NCBI RefSeq assembly: GCF_027947575.1
Contig: NZ_CP116256.1
Coordinates: 7,812,001-7,876,000, forward strand
Direction: 5' to 3'
DNA: 64,000 nucleotides
From: Streptomyces rubrogriseus
GTDB lineage: Bacteria; Actinomycetota; Actinomycetes; Streptomycetales; Streptomycetaceae
Both the position numbers and the translations under genes were made by a program. The first letter of the stretch is position 1; each line of letters begins with the position of its first letter. The notes beneath the pieces are model-generated. The model had not been told where the DNA came from and did no database searches. It saw only the letters and a list, made by a program, of their open reading frames with translations. Shown piece after piece: positions 32,573 to 42,274 of the stretch.

Positions 32573-34323
32573 TTCTCAGCCCCTTCGGCAGGTACGACGT
32601 GGGTGTCGGGGGAATCGGGGGTGTCGTCGTTCTCGGGTCCGTCGGGCGCTTCGGGGGCGTCGGACGCTTCGGGTGCTGCCCGGTCGTACAGGGCGCCGGC
32701 GAGGTCGCCCAGTTCCTCCGGGACCTTCGCGGACTCGCTGCGGCCGAGGCCGGCCATCTCCACGACCGTGACGCCGTCGGCGCCGCGGACGGCCCGCACC
32801 CAGACCCGGCGGCGCTGGATGAACAGCGAGCCGGCCAGGCCGAGGATGGCGACGACGGCACCGCCGAGGGCCCAGCCGCTGCCGGGCTGCTGCGTGACCT
32901 GGAAGCCGGCCCACTCCTGGACGCCGTTAAAGGTGACCGAGCCGGCGCCGTTCGGGAGGGTCATGGTGTCGCCGACCTTGAGCTGCTGCTTGAACAGCTT
33001 GCCGTCGGAGCCCTTGAACTCCTCCAGGTTGGTCTTGTCGAGCTGGTAGATGCTCTGCGGGATGCCCGCGTCGACGCCGAGGTCGCCGTGGTAGGCGGAG
33101 AGCGCGAGCATCGGGTTGATCAGCGCCGGGAAGCTGGAGAGCATCGTGCTGCCCTTGCCGCCGTACGTCGGCAGGAAGAACGCGTTGAAGCCGAGCTGCT
33201 CCTTCTCGCCCTTGGCGTTGCGGTAGCCGTCCATGACCTTGACGGCGCCGGAGGAGGTGACGTTGGCGTCCAGCGGCAGCAGGGCCACCGCCTGCTTGTC
33301 CATCACGACGTCGCCCTTGGCGTCCTTGACGGTGAGGATGGGGGCGTAGCCGTGGCTGACCAGGTAGACCTTGGAGCCGTCGATCTCCAGCGGCTTGTTG
33401 ACCTCGATGGTCTTCGTCTTCTCGGCGCCGTGGGCACCCTCGCTGTAGGTGACCTTGGCCTCGTAGACGCGCGGGGTGCCGCGGTTGGGGCCGGTCGCCT
33501 CGTAGGTGCCGTGGAAGTCCTTCAGGGTGAAGCCGAAGGGGGCCAGGTCGTGGGCCGCGTCGAAGAGGTTCCCGGACTTGAAGTCGTCGTACTGGGTGAG
33601 GGTGTTGGAGAAGCCGTCGCCCTCCAGGACCAGCTTGTTGCCCTCGTACTTGAACAGCTGGCCCCAGGCGAAGGCGATCAGCATCACGATCAGCGCGATG
33701 TGGAAGGCGAGGTTGCCGACCTCCCGCAGGTAGCCCTTCTCGGCCGTGACGGCGTCACCGGCGGCGTCCGCGTCGGCGCGGAAGCGGCGCTTGCGCAGCA
33801 GCTTCAGGGCGGCCTCGCGGACCTCCTCGGGCTCGGCCCCGGTGCGCCAGGTGGTGTAGGCGGGCAGCCGGTCCAGGCGCCGGGGCGCGCGGGGCGGACG
33901 CCCGCGGAGCTGGCCGACGAACTGCCAGGTGCGCGGGACGATGCAGCCGATGAGGGAGACGAACAGCAGGATGTAGATCGCGGAGAACCACACCGAGCTG
34001 TAGACGTGGAAGAGGCCGAGCTTGTCGTAGACCGGCGCCAGGAGGTCGTGGTTGTCGCGGAACTCCTGGACCTTCATGGCGTCGACGCCGTCCTGCGGGA
34101 TCAGCGATCCGGGGATCGCGCCCAGGGACAGCAGCAGGAGCAGGAGCAGCGCGACGCGCATGGAGGTGAGCTGGCGCCAGAACCAGCGGGCCCAGCCGAT
34201 CACGCCGAGGGAGGGGAGGTTCGGGGCCTCCTCCTTGGGTGCGGTGGACAGCTGGGAGCCGGCGGCGCCGAGGTCCTGCTCCTCGTCGGTCGTCGGGGTC
34301 TTGCCCGTGGTGGTGTTGCTCAT
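32569..34323 (-). CDS. resB: Cytochrome c biogenesis protein ResB
   Basis: 584 residues. Four membrane helices are predicted: MRVALLLLLLLSLGAIPGSLIPQ, WFSAIYILLFVSLIGCIVPR, AFHIALIVMLIAFAWGQLF and, near the end, GWALGGAVVAILGLAGSLFI. A large extracytoplasmic domain lies between the third and fourth. The sequence ends with an acidic, Pro-rich tail. It is the partner of CcsB in the System II heme lyase. It lies three bases after ccdA and overlaps ccsB. Confidence 0.93.
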   Translation of the reverse strand: MSNTTTGKTPTTDEEQDLGAAGSQLSTAPKEEAPNLPSLGVIGWARWFWRQLTSMRVALLLLLLLSLGAIPGSLIPQDGVDAMKVQEFRDNHDLLAPVYDKLGLFHVYSSVWFSAIYILLFVSLIGCIVPRTWQFVGQLRGRPPRAPRRLDRLPAYTTWRTGAEPEEVREAALKLLRKRRFRADADAAGDAVTAEKGYLREVGNLAFHIALIVMLIAFAWGQLFKYEGNKLVLEGDGFSNTLTQYDDFKSGNLFDAAHDLAPFGFTLKDFHGTYEATGPNRGTPRVYEAKVTYSEGAHGAEKTKTIEVNKPLEIDGSKVYLVSHGYAPILTVKDAKGDVVMDKQAVALLPLDANVTSSGAVKVMDGYRNAKGEKEQLGFNAFFLPTYGGKGSTMLSSFPALINPMLALSAYHGDLGVDAGIPQSIYQLDKTNLEEFKGSDGKLFKQQLKVGDTMTLPNGAGSVTFNGVQEWAGFQVTQQPGSGWALGGAVVAILGLAGSLFIQRRRVWVRAVRGADGVTVVEMAGLGRSESAKVPEELGDLAGALYDRAAPEASDAPEAPDGPENDDTPDSPDTHVVPAEGAEK

Positions 34324-34326
34324 CGG

Positions 34327-35097
34327 TCAGATCCCTACAGTGAAGCCGTTGGACCAGGTCTGCATGTCCTGGACGATGCTGTCCCACGCGCCGGTCAGCA
34401 GCAGCACGCCGGTCACGATCATCATGGCGCCGCCGATCCGCATCACCCAGACATAGTGGCGCTTGATCCAGCCGAAGGCGCCGAGCGCCTTGCGGAAGGC
34501 GACCGCGGCGAGCACGAAGGGCACGCCGAGGCCGACGCAGTAGGCGACGGTCAGTATGGCGCCGCGCCCGGCGGTGCCCTGGTCGGCGGAGAGCGCGAGG
34601 ACGGACGCGAGGGTCGGACCGATGCAGGGCGTCCAGCCGATGCCGAACAGCGCGCCCAGCAGCGGCGCGCCGACCAGGCCGGTCACGGGGCGCTTGTGGA
34701 AGCGGAACTCGCGCTGGGTGAACCAGGGCATGAGGCCGACGAAGAAGACGCCCATGAGGATCATGAGCACGCCGAGCACCTTGGTCAGCGTGCCGCGCTC
34801 CTCCTGGAGCGTGGAGCCGAAGTAGCCGAAGAGCGCCCCGCTGGAGACGAAGACGGCGGTGAAGCCGAGGACGAAGAGGGAGGCTCCGGCGACCATCCGG
34901 CCGCGCCGGGCCTCGCCGAGGTCCGTGCCGGTGACGCCGGTCACGTAGGAGAGGTAGCCGGGGACGAGCGGCAGGACGCAGGGCGAGAAGAAGGAGACCA
35001 GGCCGCCGAGCAGCGCGATGGGGAGGGCCACGAGCAGGGCGCCGTTTAGCACCGTGCCGTTGTAGCCCTCGGCCGCGAGGGTGATCGCTGCGGACAC
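34327..35097 (-). CDS. ccdA: CcdA-type thiol-disulfide transporter
   Basis: 256 residues, six transmembrane helices. The two redox cysteines are in VSFFSPCVLPLVPGYLSY (Cys40) and GWTPCIGPTL (Cys158), in symmetrical positions, as in CcdA/short DsbD proteins. It passes electrons across the membrane to the thioredoxin-like lipoprotein encoded immediately upstream, keeping apocytochrome c heme-site cysteines reduced. The GTG start lies one base after that gene's stop. Confidence 0.93.
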   Translation of the reverse strand: MSAAITLAAEGYNGTVLNGALLVALPIALLGGLVSFFSPCVLPLVPGYLSYVTGVTGTDLGEARRGRMVAGASLFVLGFTAVFVSSGALFGYFGSTLQEERGTLTKVLGVLMILMGVFFVGLMPWFTQREFRFHKRPVTGLVGAPLLGALFGIGWTPCIGPTLASVLALSADQGTAGRGAILTVAYCVGLGVPFVLAAVAFRKALGAFGWIKRHYVWVMRIGGAMMIVTGVLLLTGAWDSIVQDMQTWSNGFTVGI

Positions 35098-35098
35098 G

Positions 35099-35803
35099 TC
35101 ACTTCTCCGGCTTGCCGTCGTCGGCGAGGTACGGGGCGAGCATCTTGCGCAGCTTCTCCTCGCTGAGCGCCTGGAGGGTGCGCGCGGCGACCTTGCCCTC
35201 CCGGTCGATGACGAGCGTGGAGGGGACGGCCTGCGGGTTGAGGGTGCCCTTCTCGAAGCGGAGCATCAGTCTGCCCGCCGGGTCGTACAGGCTCGGGTAG
35301 GTGACCCCGTAGTCCTTCTCGAAGGCGCGGGCCGGTCCGGTGGAGGTGTCGCGGGTGTTGATGCCGACGAACTGGACGCCCTGGTCCTTGACGTCCTGGT
35401 AGACCTTCTCGAAGTTCTTGGCCTCGGCGCGGCAGGGCGGGCACCACGAGCCCCAGACGTTGAGGACGACGACCTTGCCCTTGTAGTCGGCGACGTCGAC
35501 CTGTCCCCCGTCGACGGTCTCGCCGGACAGCTCGGGGGCGTCGGCGCGCTCGCCCTTCTTCGCGGTGGCGATGCCGTCGGAGCCGGTGATGAAGCCGGTC
35601 TGGCCGCCGCCGCCCGAGGTGCCGCCGGAGCTGCACGCGGACACGAGGAGCGCCGCGGCGGCCGCGCCGACGGCGGCCCGGGCGGCCCGGCTACGGACAC
35701 GGGCGCGGGCGTCGGCGGTGCGCTCGGTGGAGCGCTCGACGGTGCGCTCGGCGGTGCGGTTCGAGCGGTTCGAGCGCAGGGGGGCGCGGCTGGCGGCACT
35801 CAT
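35099..35803 (-). CDS. ResA/TlpA-like thioredoxin-fold lipoprotein
   Basis: 234 residues. The long Arg/Thr/Glu-rich leader (ERTVERSTERT repeats) is followed by AALLVSACSSGG, a lipobox with lipidated Cys57. The thioredoxin domain carries NVWGSWCPPCRAEAKNF (Cys121, Cys124) and the cis-Pro region AVPSTLVID. It reduces apocytochrome c cysteines using electrons from CcdA. It is the first gene of the ccs/res operon. Confidence 0.92.
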   Translation of the reverse strand: MSAASRAPLRSNRSNRTAERTVERSTERTADARARVRSRAARAAVGAAAAALLVSACSSGGTSGGGGQTGFITGSDGIATAKKGERADAPELSGETVDGGQVDVADYKGKVVVLNVWGSWCPPCRAEAKNFEKVYQDVKDQGVQFVGINTRDTSTGPARAFEKDYGVTYPSLYDPAGRLMLRFEKGTLNPQAVPSTLVIDREGKVAARTLQALSEEKLRKMLAPYLADDGKPEK

Positions 35804-35869
35804 GTGAAAAGTTTCGCATGTCCGTTCCGAGGATCTTGCGCACCCCCCTCACGGCCGGAAACCCGCATT

Positions 35870-37171
35870 TCAGGCGGCGTTCCCGCTGGGTGTCGAGCCC
35901 GGGGAGGAGGTGTCCTTGAGGAAGGCGTTCCAGCCCCCCGCCGGCTGCTGCCCCACCTCGACGGTCCGCAGCCTGGCGAGCACCTCGGGCTTCTGCACGT
36001 CCAGCCAGTCGGTGAACTGGCGGAAGGAGACCAGCCGGATGTCCTCGCCCTTCTCCTTCTCCCGCGCGATGTGCTTGAGGGCGTTCTCCACGGCGTCCAT
36101 GTAGATGCCGCCGTTCCACTCCTCGAAGTGGTTGCCGACGAAGAAGGGTGCCCGGTTCGTCTCGTACGCCCGCTTGAAGCCGGATATGTACGCCTTCGTG
36201 GCCTGCTCGCGCCAGCCCGGGTAGTTGTGCGCGGGGGCCTTGGTCGAGTTGACCGACTGGTTGGCGAGGATGTTGTAGTCCATCGAGAGGACCTCGAAGG
36301 AGTGGCCGGGGAACGGTATCTGCTGGAGCGGCAGGTCCCAGATCCCGTCCTTCTTCACCGGCCACACCTGGCGGCCGCCGGGCGAGGAGGCGTCGTAGCG
36401 CCAGCCCAGCTCGCGGGCGGTGGGCAGCAGCTTGTCCTGGCCGAGCAGACAGGGCGTACGGCCGCCGACGAGTTCCTTGTCGTAGTCGAAGGGCAGGGAC
36501 GGCAGGTCGGTCCAGCCGCTGTTGGTCTTCCACTCCTTGACGAAGGACTTCGCCTGGTCGATCTCGCTGCGCCACTGCGCGGACGTCCAGTTGCCGACGC
36601 TGCCGCCGCCCCCGCAGAAGTGGCCGTTGAAGTGGGTGCCGATCTCGTGCCCGTCGAGCCAGGCCCGGCGGACGTTGGTGAGCGTCGCCTTGATGTGCTC
36701 GTCGGTGAGGTAGCCGATGTCGGAGGCGCCGCGCGGGTTGTTCGGCGGGTCGTAGAGGCGCTTCTTCGACTCGGGCAGCAGGTACAGGCCCGAGAGGAAG
36801 AACGTCATGTGCGCGCCGTGCTCCTGGGCCAGGTCCAGGAAGCGCGGGAAGAGCCCGTTGCCGACCTCGCCCGCGCCGTCCCAGGAGAAGACGACGAACT
36901 GCGGCGGCGTCTGGCCCGGTTCCAGCGGCACGGGGGCGTCCGGCTGGTGCGGCTGCTTGCCGGTGTACGACGTGGAGCCGTCGCCGATGGGCTTCGCCGG
37001 GGCCTTGCTGCTGCCGGAGGGCGACGGTTTGCCGGCGCCCGGGGCCTGGTGCGAGCCGTCCGACGAGGGGTGGGAACCGGTGCCGCAGCCCGCGAGCCCG
37101 ACCGCCGCCGCGGCTCCCGCGCCGAGTCCGAGCATTCCCCTGCGGGTGAGAGTGCGGTTGGAAGTGCGCAT
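35870..37171 (-). CDS. Tat-exported lipoprotein with polysaccharide-deacetylase-like domain
   Basis: 433 residues from ATG 37171. The N-terminus has twin arginines and a lipobox (RTLTRRGMLGLGAGA..VGLAGC). A disordered Ser/Pro linker follows. The domain has FVVFSWDGAG, MTFFLSGLYLLP, LDGHEIGTHFNGHFCGGGG and GWRYDASSPGG, resembling NodB-type deacetylases with an H-x3-H metal pair (THFNGH) and an initial Asp. Enzyme activity is inferred. A 17-bp hairpin covers its ribosome site. Confidence 0.82.
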   Translation of the reverse strand: MRTSNRTLTRRGMLGLGAGAAAAVGLAGCGTGSHPSSDGSHQAPGAGKPSPSGSSKAPAKPIGDGSTSYTGKQPHQPDAPVPLEPGQTPPQFVVFSWDGAGEVGNGLFPRFLDLAQEHGAHMTFFLSGLYLLPESKKRLYDPPNNPRGASDIGYLTDEHIKATLTNVRRAWLDGHEIGTHFNGHFCGGGGSVGNWTSAQWRSEIDQAKSFVKEWKTNSGWTDLPSLPFDYDKELVGGRTPCLLGQDKLLPTARELGWRYDASSPGGRQVWPVKKDGIWDLPLQQIPFPGHSFEVLSMDYNILANQSVNSTKAPAHNYPGWREQATKAYISGFKRAYETNRAPFFVGNHFEEWNGGIYMDAVENALKHIAREKEKGEDIRLVSFRQFTDWLDVQKPEVLARLRTVEVGQQPAGGWNAFLKDTSSPGSTPSGNAA

Positions 37172-37177
37172 CGCAAC

Positions 37178-37229
37178 CTCGTTCGTCGCGTCCTTGGTGG
37201 TCACTGGGTGAGAGGACGCGACGAACGAG
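37178..37229 (-). promoter_or_regulatory. 17-bp hairpin sequestering the ribosome site of the deacetylase gene
   Basis: CTCGTTCGTCGCGTCCT (37178-37194) is perfectly complementary to AGGACGCGACGAACGAG (37213-37229) with an 18-base loop. On the transcript the proximal arm ends in GAGG, the probable Shine-Dalgarno (37180-37177), 6 bases before the ATG at 37171. Folding should block translation unless opened. The same palindrome could instead be a DNA-level operator. Confidence 0.6.
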
Positions 37230-37293
37230 CGGGTTCCGGAAATTTGTGCGGGTTGGGTAACAGTGGACAGGGGCCACACAGGAAGGGGCCTGG

Positions 37294-37341
37294 GCCCGGA
37301 GGCCCGGAGGCCCGGAGGCCCGGAGCCCCGGAGCCCCGGAG
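37294..37341. repeat. 8-bp tandem repeat, six copies
   Basis: Four copies of GCCCGGAG followed by two of CCCCGGAG, directly downstream of the histidine phosphatase stop codon (37348). It is intergenic and of unknown function. Confidence 0.85.
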
Positions 37342-37347
37342 CGAGCG

Positions 37348-38046
37348 TCAGGCCCCGTACGCCTTGCCCTGCCCCTTCACCGGCTTGGCCCCGGCGAGGA
37401 GGTGGGCCGGGACGAGGTCGCGGGCGGGCTCGGTGTAGCCGACGGAGACGATCCGGTCGCCCCGGTAGGTGAACGTGGTCAGGGACGCCAGCGTGCACTG
37501 CCGCTTGCGCGGGTCGTGCCACAGCCGCCGCCGCTCGACGTACGACCGCAGGATCCAGATCGGCAGCTGGTGGCTGACGACCACGGCCTCGTGGCCGCGC
37601 GCCCGGTCCCGCGCGGCGTCGATCGCGCCCTTCATCCGCACGACCTGGTCGACGTACGGCTCGCCCCAGGACGGCTTGAACGGGTTGACCACGTGCTTCC
37701 AGTTGGCGGGCCGGCGCAGCGCGCCGTCACCGATGCCGAAGGTCTTGCCCTGGAAGACGTTCTCCGCCTCGATGAGGCGGGCGTCGGTGTCGAGGTCGAG
37801 CCCGTGCGTCTTGGCGATCGGGGTCGCCGTCTCCTGCGCCCGCTCCAGCGGGGAGGCCACGACGTACGTCACGTCGCGGGGCGCGAGGTGCTCGGCGACC
37901 CGCTCGGCCATCCGCCGGCCCAGCTCGGAGAGGTGGTAGCCGGGCAGCCGCCCGTACAGGACACCGGTGGGGTTCTCGACCTCGCCGTGCCGCATGACGT
38001 GGACGACGGTCAGCTCTTCGTCGTTCTCGTGGTTCTCGTTGCTCAT
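37348..38046 (-). CDS. Histidine phosphatase / phosphoglycerate-mutase-like protein
   Basis: 232 residues. The RHG catalytic motif [12 protein letters not shown] (His20) is at the N-terminus, [14 protein letters not shown] at about 84-97, and the second histidine lies in [16 protein letters not shown]. Substrate unknown. The ATG overlaps the hemL stop by four bases (ATGA), so it is translated with hemL. A housekeeping phosphatase linked to heme synthesis is possible, but only context supports this. Confidence 0.9.
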   Translation of the reverse strand: MSNENHENDEELTVVHVMRHGEVENPTGVLYGRLPGYHLSELGRRMAERVAEHLAPRDVTYVVASPLERAQETATPIAKTHGLDLDTDARLIEAENVFQGKTFGIGDGALRRPANWKHVVNPFKPSWGEPYVDQVVRMKGAIDAARDRARGHEAVVVSHQLPIWILRSYVERRRLWHDPRKRQCTLASLTTFTYRGDRIVSVGYTEPARDLVPAHLLAGAKPVKGQGKAYGA

Positions 38047-39359
38047 GCCGTGGCCTCCGCGGCGGCTCGGGCCGCCGCCGGGAGGGCGTCGGCGATGCGC
38101 TGGACGGCCCGCTCGTCGTGGGCGGTGGACACGAACCAGGACTCGAAGGAGGACGGCGGCAGGTAGACGCCGTTCGCGAGGAGGGAGTGGAAGAAGGCGG
38201 TGAACCGGAAGGACTCCTGCGCCTTCGCGTCCTCGTAGTCGACGACCGGCCGGTCGGTGAAGAACACGGAGAACATGTTGGAGGCGTTCTGGAGCGTGTG
38301 CGCGACGCCCTCCTTGGTGAGCGCCTCGGTCACGAGTGACTGGATCTGCGCGGACACGGCGTCGACGGTGGCGTACGCCGCGTCGTCGAGGAGCCGCAGC
38401 TGGGCGAGCCCGGCGGCGGTGGCGACCGGGTTCCCGGAGAGGGTGCCGGCCTGGTAGACGGGCCCGGCCGGGGCGAGGTGCGCCATGACGTCCGCCCGCC
38501 CCCCGAAGGCGGCGGCGGGGAACCCGCCCCCCATCACCTTCCCGAAGGTCATCAGGTCGGGCACGACCCCCTCCACGCCGAACCACCCGGCGCGGCTGGT
38601 CCGGAACCCGGTCATGACCTCGTCGGACACGAACAGCGCGCCGTTGGCCGCGCAGGCGTCCTTGAGTCCCTGGTTGAACCCGGGCAGCGGCGGCACGACG
38701 CCCATGTTGCCGGGCGACGCCTCCGTGATCACGCAGGCGATCTCGCCGGGGTGGGCGGCGAAGGCGGCGTGCACGGCGTCGAGGTCGTTGTACGGCAGCA
38801 CGATCGTGTCGCTCGCCTGGGCGCCGGTGACGCCGGGGGTGTCGGGCAGCGCGAAGGTGGCGACGCCGGAGCCCGCGGCGGCGAGCAGCGAGTCGACGTG
38901 GCCGTGGTAGCACCCGGCGAACTTGATCACCTTGGTGCGCCGCGTGAACCCGCGGGCGAGCCGGATGGCGGACATGGTGGCCTCGGTCCCGCTGGACACG
39001 AGCCGCACCTCCTCCAGCGGCGCGACGCGCTCGACCATCGCCTCGGCCAGCGCGACCTCGCCCTCGGCGGGCGTGCCGAACGACGTGCCGCGCGCGACCG
39101 CCTCCTGCACGGCGGCGATCACCTCGGGGTGCGCGTGCCCGAGGATCATCGGCCCCCAGGAGCAGACGAGGTCGACGTACTCACGCCCGTCGGCGTCGGT
39201 CAGGTACGGCCCGGTGCCGGACACCATGAACCGGGGCGTGCCGCCGACGGCGCGGAAGGCGCGCACCGGGGAGTTCACACCGCCGGGCGTGACGGCCGCG
39301 GCGCGGTCGAACAGAGCCTGCGAGGCCGGTGCTTCGTATGGATATGCCAGTTCGCTCAT
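38043..39359 (-). CDS. hemL: Glutamate-1-semialdehyde 2,1-aminomutase
   Basis: A PLP enzyme that converts glutamate-1-semialdehyde to 5-aminolevulinate in C5-pathway heme synthesis. 438 residues of full length. It shows [20 protein letters not shown], the [15 protein letters not shown] phosphate-binding segment, [11 protein letters not shown], and the PLP lysine in [12 protein letters not shown] (Lys274). It is coupled to the downstream phosphatase. Its closeness to the cytochrome c maturation genes fits a heme theme. Confidence 0.96.
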   Translation of the reverse strand: MSELAYPYEAPASQALFDRAAAVTPGGVNSPVRAFRAVGGTPRFMVSGTGPYLTDADGREYVDLVCSWGPMILGHAHPEVIAAVQEAVARGTSFGTPAEGEVALAEAMVERVAPLEEVRLVSSGTEATMSAIRLARGFTRRTKVIKFAGCYHGHVDSLLAAAGSGVATFALPDTPGVTGAQASDTIVLPYNDLDAVHAAFAAHPGEIACVITEASPGNMGVVPPLPGFNQGLKDACAANGALFVSDEVMTGFRTSRAGWFGVEGVVPDLMTFGKVMGGGFPAAAFGGRADVMAHLAPAGPVYQAGTLSGNPVATAAGLAQLRLLDDAAYATVDAVSAQIQSLVTEALTKEGVAHTLQNASNMFSVFFTDRPVVDYEDAKAQESFRFTAFFHSLLANGVYLPPSSFESWFVSTAHDERAVQRIADALPAAARAAAEATA

Positions 39360-39850
39360 GACCTGCGACTTCTCCGACCTTCTCGACCTTCTCCGACGTA
39401 TCGGACCCTGCGCGGCCTCTGGTTGCCCAGGGTGACTTCGTCAAGGGTAGACAACCGCCCCCAACGCCGTGCCGTCTGCCAGACTGGAACTCATCCACGC
39501 AGCTCACCGGGGCGACGCGGACGGGGCTGCCGACCGTCCGGCGGGCATATGTCCCACCGCACGTTTCGGCGAGCGGCCGTGGGGGAGGTCACTGACACGA
39601 TGATCGGGTTGCGCGGCGGGGGCCACGCGTCCTAGAAAAGCAGTCGGGTGGAGATATGCATCGCGGTGGCGGACTGGGCGAGGGGACCGATGACCTGGGT
39701 CCTCGACGTGCCCGGCGGGGAAGGCACCGACGCGAGGCGGAGGAAGCGTCCGAAGCACGTCAGACACACGGCACCCCCGGCGAACCCGACCGGCTCGACC
39801 GGCGGGCCGACCGGCTGGGGGCGGGGAGCGGGAATGGTGGTCGGGTGGGG

Positions 39851-40282
39851 GTGACCTACAAGTACTTCGGCGCGCCCGACGGCGCGACCGCGGCCCGCGT
39901 CCCGATCTCGATGCGCCCCGAGGAACTGGGCGGCGACGAGCTCGGGATGAACGGCATGTTCACCAAGATCAAGCCGGAGACCATGGCCGCCATGGTCCTC
40001 ACCGGCATCGAGGGCGTTCCCCTGCACAAGGTGCCCCCGCTGGAACTGGTCGTCCTGCACCCCGACTACGCGGTCGTCAAACTTCCGATGACCGTGGTCG
40101 ACCCCCTGCGCGGCATCGGCGAGGAGGCGGTCGGCGCGGCGGCCTTCATATGGTCCACGGTCCCGGACCGCGGCGGCCCGCGGGACGCGTTCAACGTGTA
40201 CCAGCTGCTGCACGAGTGGCAGGACTTCTCGCACCGGTTGCACGAGGCGGGGCACCAGCCGTACTGCCTGGTGTGGCCCTGA
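39851..40282 (+). CDS. Conserved hypothetical protein
   Basis: 143 residues from GTG 39851 (GTGGGG just upstream). It starts VTYKYFGAPDGATAARVPIS and contains MNGMFTKIKPETMAAMVLTGIEGVPLHKVPPLELVVLHPDYAVVKL, with no domain I recognise. The frame is open back to ATG 39656, which has GGTGGAG but close spacing. The 65 extra residues are hydrophilic, with poor third-position GC at first, so the shorter start is preferred. It precedes the next gene with a possible overlap. Confidence 0.65.
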   Translation: MTYKYFGAPDGATAARVPISMRPEELGGDELGMNGMFTKIKPETMAAMVLTGIEGVPLHKVPPLELVVLHPDYAVVKLPMTVVDPLRGIGEEAVGAAAFIWSTVPDRGGPRDAFNVYQLLHEWQDFSHRLHEAGHQPYCLVWP

Positions 40283-40332
40283 GCCGACGCCGTTCCGACA
40301 GAGGGCGGGGCCCCGGGGCCCCGCCCATACCC

Positions 40333-40821
40333 GTGTCCCGCCTCAAGGACAGCCGCTTCGACGGCTATCTGGGCCATGCCCTTCCCCATAAACGGGACGC
40401 CGTCGTCGATGCGGTGATCACCTCGTACCTCGAGGCCGCCGGACCGGCCGGGCAACGGGCGATCGACGACCTGAACACCCGCAGCGCGTCCGTGCTCAGC
40501 GTGTACGGACAGCGCATGGCCTCGGCCGCGGTCCGTACCGGGTCCGTGGACACCCTGCGCCGCGGCCTCGTCGCCGTCGGCATGGCGCAGGCGCGCCTCG
40601 GCGACGCCCGCGAGAACCTGTATCCGCTCGTGGCCCTCAACGACGCCGCGTCCCTGCTCGGCACCTCGCTCCTGAGCCTGATCACCGAGGTGTCGGACTC
40701 GCTGCCGCCCTCGGCGACCGACGAGCTGCGCGCCTTCGACCAGCGGCAGGAACAGGACAAATCGCTGGAGTCCATGGGCCTGAGACGACTCGGCAGCGGC
40801 CAGACCTTCCTCTACTCCTGA
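40333..40821 (+). CDS. Conserved hypothetical protein
   Basis: About 162 residues from GTG 40333 (VSRLKDSRFDGYLGHALPHKRD). An earlier GTG at 40273 would overlap the preceding gene. It is helical, with RSASVLSVYGQRMASAAVRTGSVDTLRRGLVAVGMAQ and NLYPLVALNDAASLLG, and no domain that I recognise. A GGGGCCCCGGGGCCCC run lies between it and the preceding gene. It is convergent with an MFS transporter gene. Confidence 0.65.
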   Translation: MSRLKDSRFDGYLGHALPHKRDAVVDAVITSYLEAAGPAGQRAIDDLNTRSASVLSVYGQRMASAAVRTGSVDTLRRGLVAVGMAQARLGDARENLYPLVALNDAASLLGTSLLSLITEVSDSLPPSATDELRAFDQRQEQDKSLESMGLRRLGSGQTFLYS

Positions 40822-40867
40822 CCCGCCTCACCGGTGACGGTCGCACCCACCGGTGCGTCGGCCGTGG

Positions 40868-40885
40868 TGGCGGCCATGGCCGCCA
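40868..40885. terminator. Self-complementary 18-bp palindrome between convergent genes
   Basis: TGGCGGCCATGGCCGCCA reads identically on both strands and sits between the hypothetical gene ending at 40821 and the MFS gene ending at 40902. CGCAC-N6-GTGCG lies 15 bases before it. It is a likely transcription stop, though a protein-binding site is possible. Confidence 0.4.
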
Positions 40886-40901
40886 TGCGCGAATCCCGTG
40901 G

Positions 40902-42149
40902 TCACCCCTCGGTGCGCTGGGCCGGCCGTTCCGCCGCAGGTTCGGCGGGGGCGCGGGTGTCGGCCCCGTGGTGGCGGGAACCGCGGGTTCCGGCGGCCGG
41001 GGCGGCGAAGGCGGCCGCGGCGACGAAGGCCAGCACCACGACCATCGCCGGACGCAGCCCGTAGTGATCGCCCAGGAAACCGAGGGTCGGCGGCCCCACC
41101 AGGAAGGCGATGTAGCCGATCGTCGCCACGAGACCGACCCGGGCGGTCTCGTCGGGCCCCGAGTCGCCCGCCGCCGACAGGGCCACCGGAAAGCCCAGGG
41201 ACGCGCCCAGTCCCCAGAACAGGACGGCGGCCGCGGCCACGACGGTGTTGTCGGAGAAGATGACCAGGCACAGCCCGAGGGCCCCGGAGACGGCGCTGGC
41301 CCGCACGACGGTCGCCCGGCTGTGACGACTGAGGAAGAACGTGCCGCCGAAGCGTCCCAGGGTCATCGCCGCGGCGAACCCCACGTAGACGAGCGAACCG
41401 GCGGCGGCGTCGAGCCCGTGGCCGTCGACCATGAGCAGCGGCAGCCAGTCGTTGGCGGCGCCCTCGGCGAGAGCCATGGCGAGGACGATGGCCCCGATCA
41501 ACAGGAGCCGCCGGTCCCGCCACACCTGCGGCTTCGAGGGGCCCGCGGATTCCGAGGCGGGCAGCGCGGCACGGATCCCGGTCCCGGCGGGTACGGCGCC
41601 GATGGCGTACGTGAAGATCCCGGCCGCCACCACGGCCACGGCCGACAGGTGCCAGTGGGCGGGGAACGCCGCGGCGGTGGCCGCCATGCCGGCCAGGGCC
41701 CCGACGACGGTGCCCAGGCTGAAGCACCCGTGCAGGGTGGGGAGAACCGGCCTGCCGGTGATCCGTTCCACGTCGGCGCCGTCCACGTTGATCGCCACCT
41801 CGCCCGCCCCGGCCCCCACGCCGAACAGACACAGTCCCGCGGTGACCAGTGGCGCGGAGGCGAGTGCGCTGCCCGCGCCGACGACGGCCACGCTCGCGAC
41901 GATCAACAGCGTGCCGACCGCCGTCACGGGCCTGGTCCCGAACCGCGACACCAGACGGCCGGAGCAGAGGATGCCGGTCATCGAGCCGACGGACAGGCCG
42001 AACAGCACCAGCCCCATCTGCGCCGTGGACACCCCCAGCCGGTCACGGATGTCCGGAGTGCGCGTGACCCATGAGGACATGGCGATGCCGTTGAGGAAGA
42101 AGAAGAGGTACAGCGCCCGGCGGCGTCGCTGAACAGCGCGGTCTGTCAA
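40902..42149 (-). CDS. MFS transporter
   Basis: 415 residues from TTG 42149, which has GGAG seven bases upstream; the ORF extends further but over the divergent promoter. Twelve hydrophobic segments are present, with MFS loop motifs such as GRLVSRFGTRPVT after helix 2 and GRFGGTFFLSRHSRA after helix 8. It is divergent from a TetR regulator, which probably represses it. The substrate is unknown; an efflux role is likely from context. Confidence 0.87.
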   Translation of the reverse strand: MTDRAVQRRRRALYLFFFLNGIAMSSWVTRTPDIRDRLGVSTAQMGLVLFGLSVGSMTGILCSGRLVSRFGTRPVTAVGTLLIVASVAVVGAGSALASAPLVTAGLCLFGVGAGAGEVAINVDGADVERITGRPVLPTLHGCFSLGTVVGALAGMAATAAAFPAHWHLSAVAVVAAGIFTYAIGAVPAGTGIRAALPASESAGPSKPQVWRDRRLLLIGAIVLAMALAEGAANDWLPLLMVDGHGLDAAAGSLVYVGFAAAMTLGRFGGTFFLSRHSRATVVRASAVSGALGLCLVIFSDNTVVAAAAVLFWGLGASLGFPVALSAAGDSGPDETARVGLVATIGYIAFLVGPPTLGFLGDHYGLRPAMVVVLAFVAAAAFAAPAAGTRGSRHHGADTRAPAEPAAERPAQRTEG

Positions 42150-42274
42150 GGAGGGGCTCCGCCGGGGTTGGACACAATGGAGGACAGGCAGGCGACGATC
42201 CCGCGTCACCCACCGAGTATGCACAAATGTACACAGCGGTGGGGGAGCCCGAAAAGACAAGGCGGACAACGGAG

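Noticed and set aside
39549..39635. 28-codon ORF upstream of the 39851 gene (MSHRTFRRAAVGEVTD...)
   Set aside because: No ribosome site, no family resemblance and poor third-position GC. It could be chance.
39656..39850. 65-residue N-terminal extension of the hypothetical protein at 39851
   Set aside because: The early codons have weak GC bias and the sequence is low-complexity and charged. The GTG at 39851 gives a compact protein. Not fully excluded.
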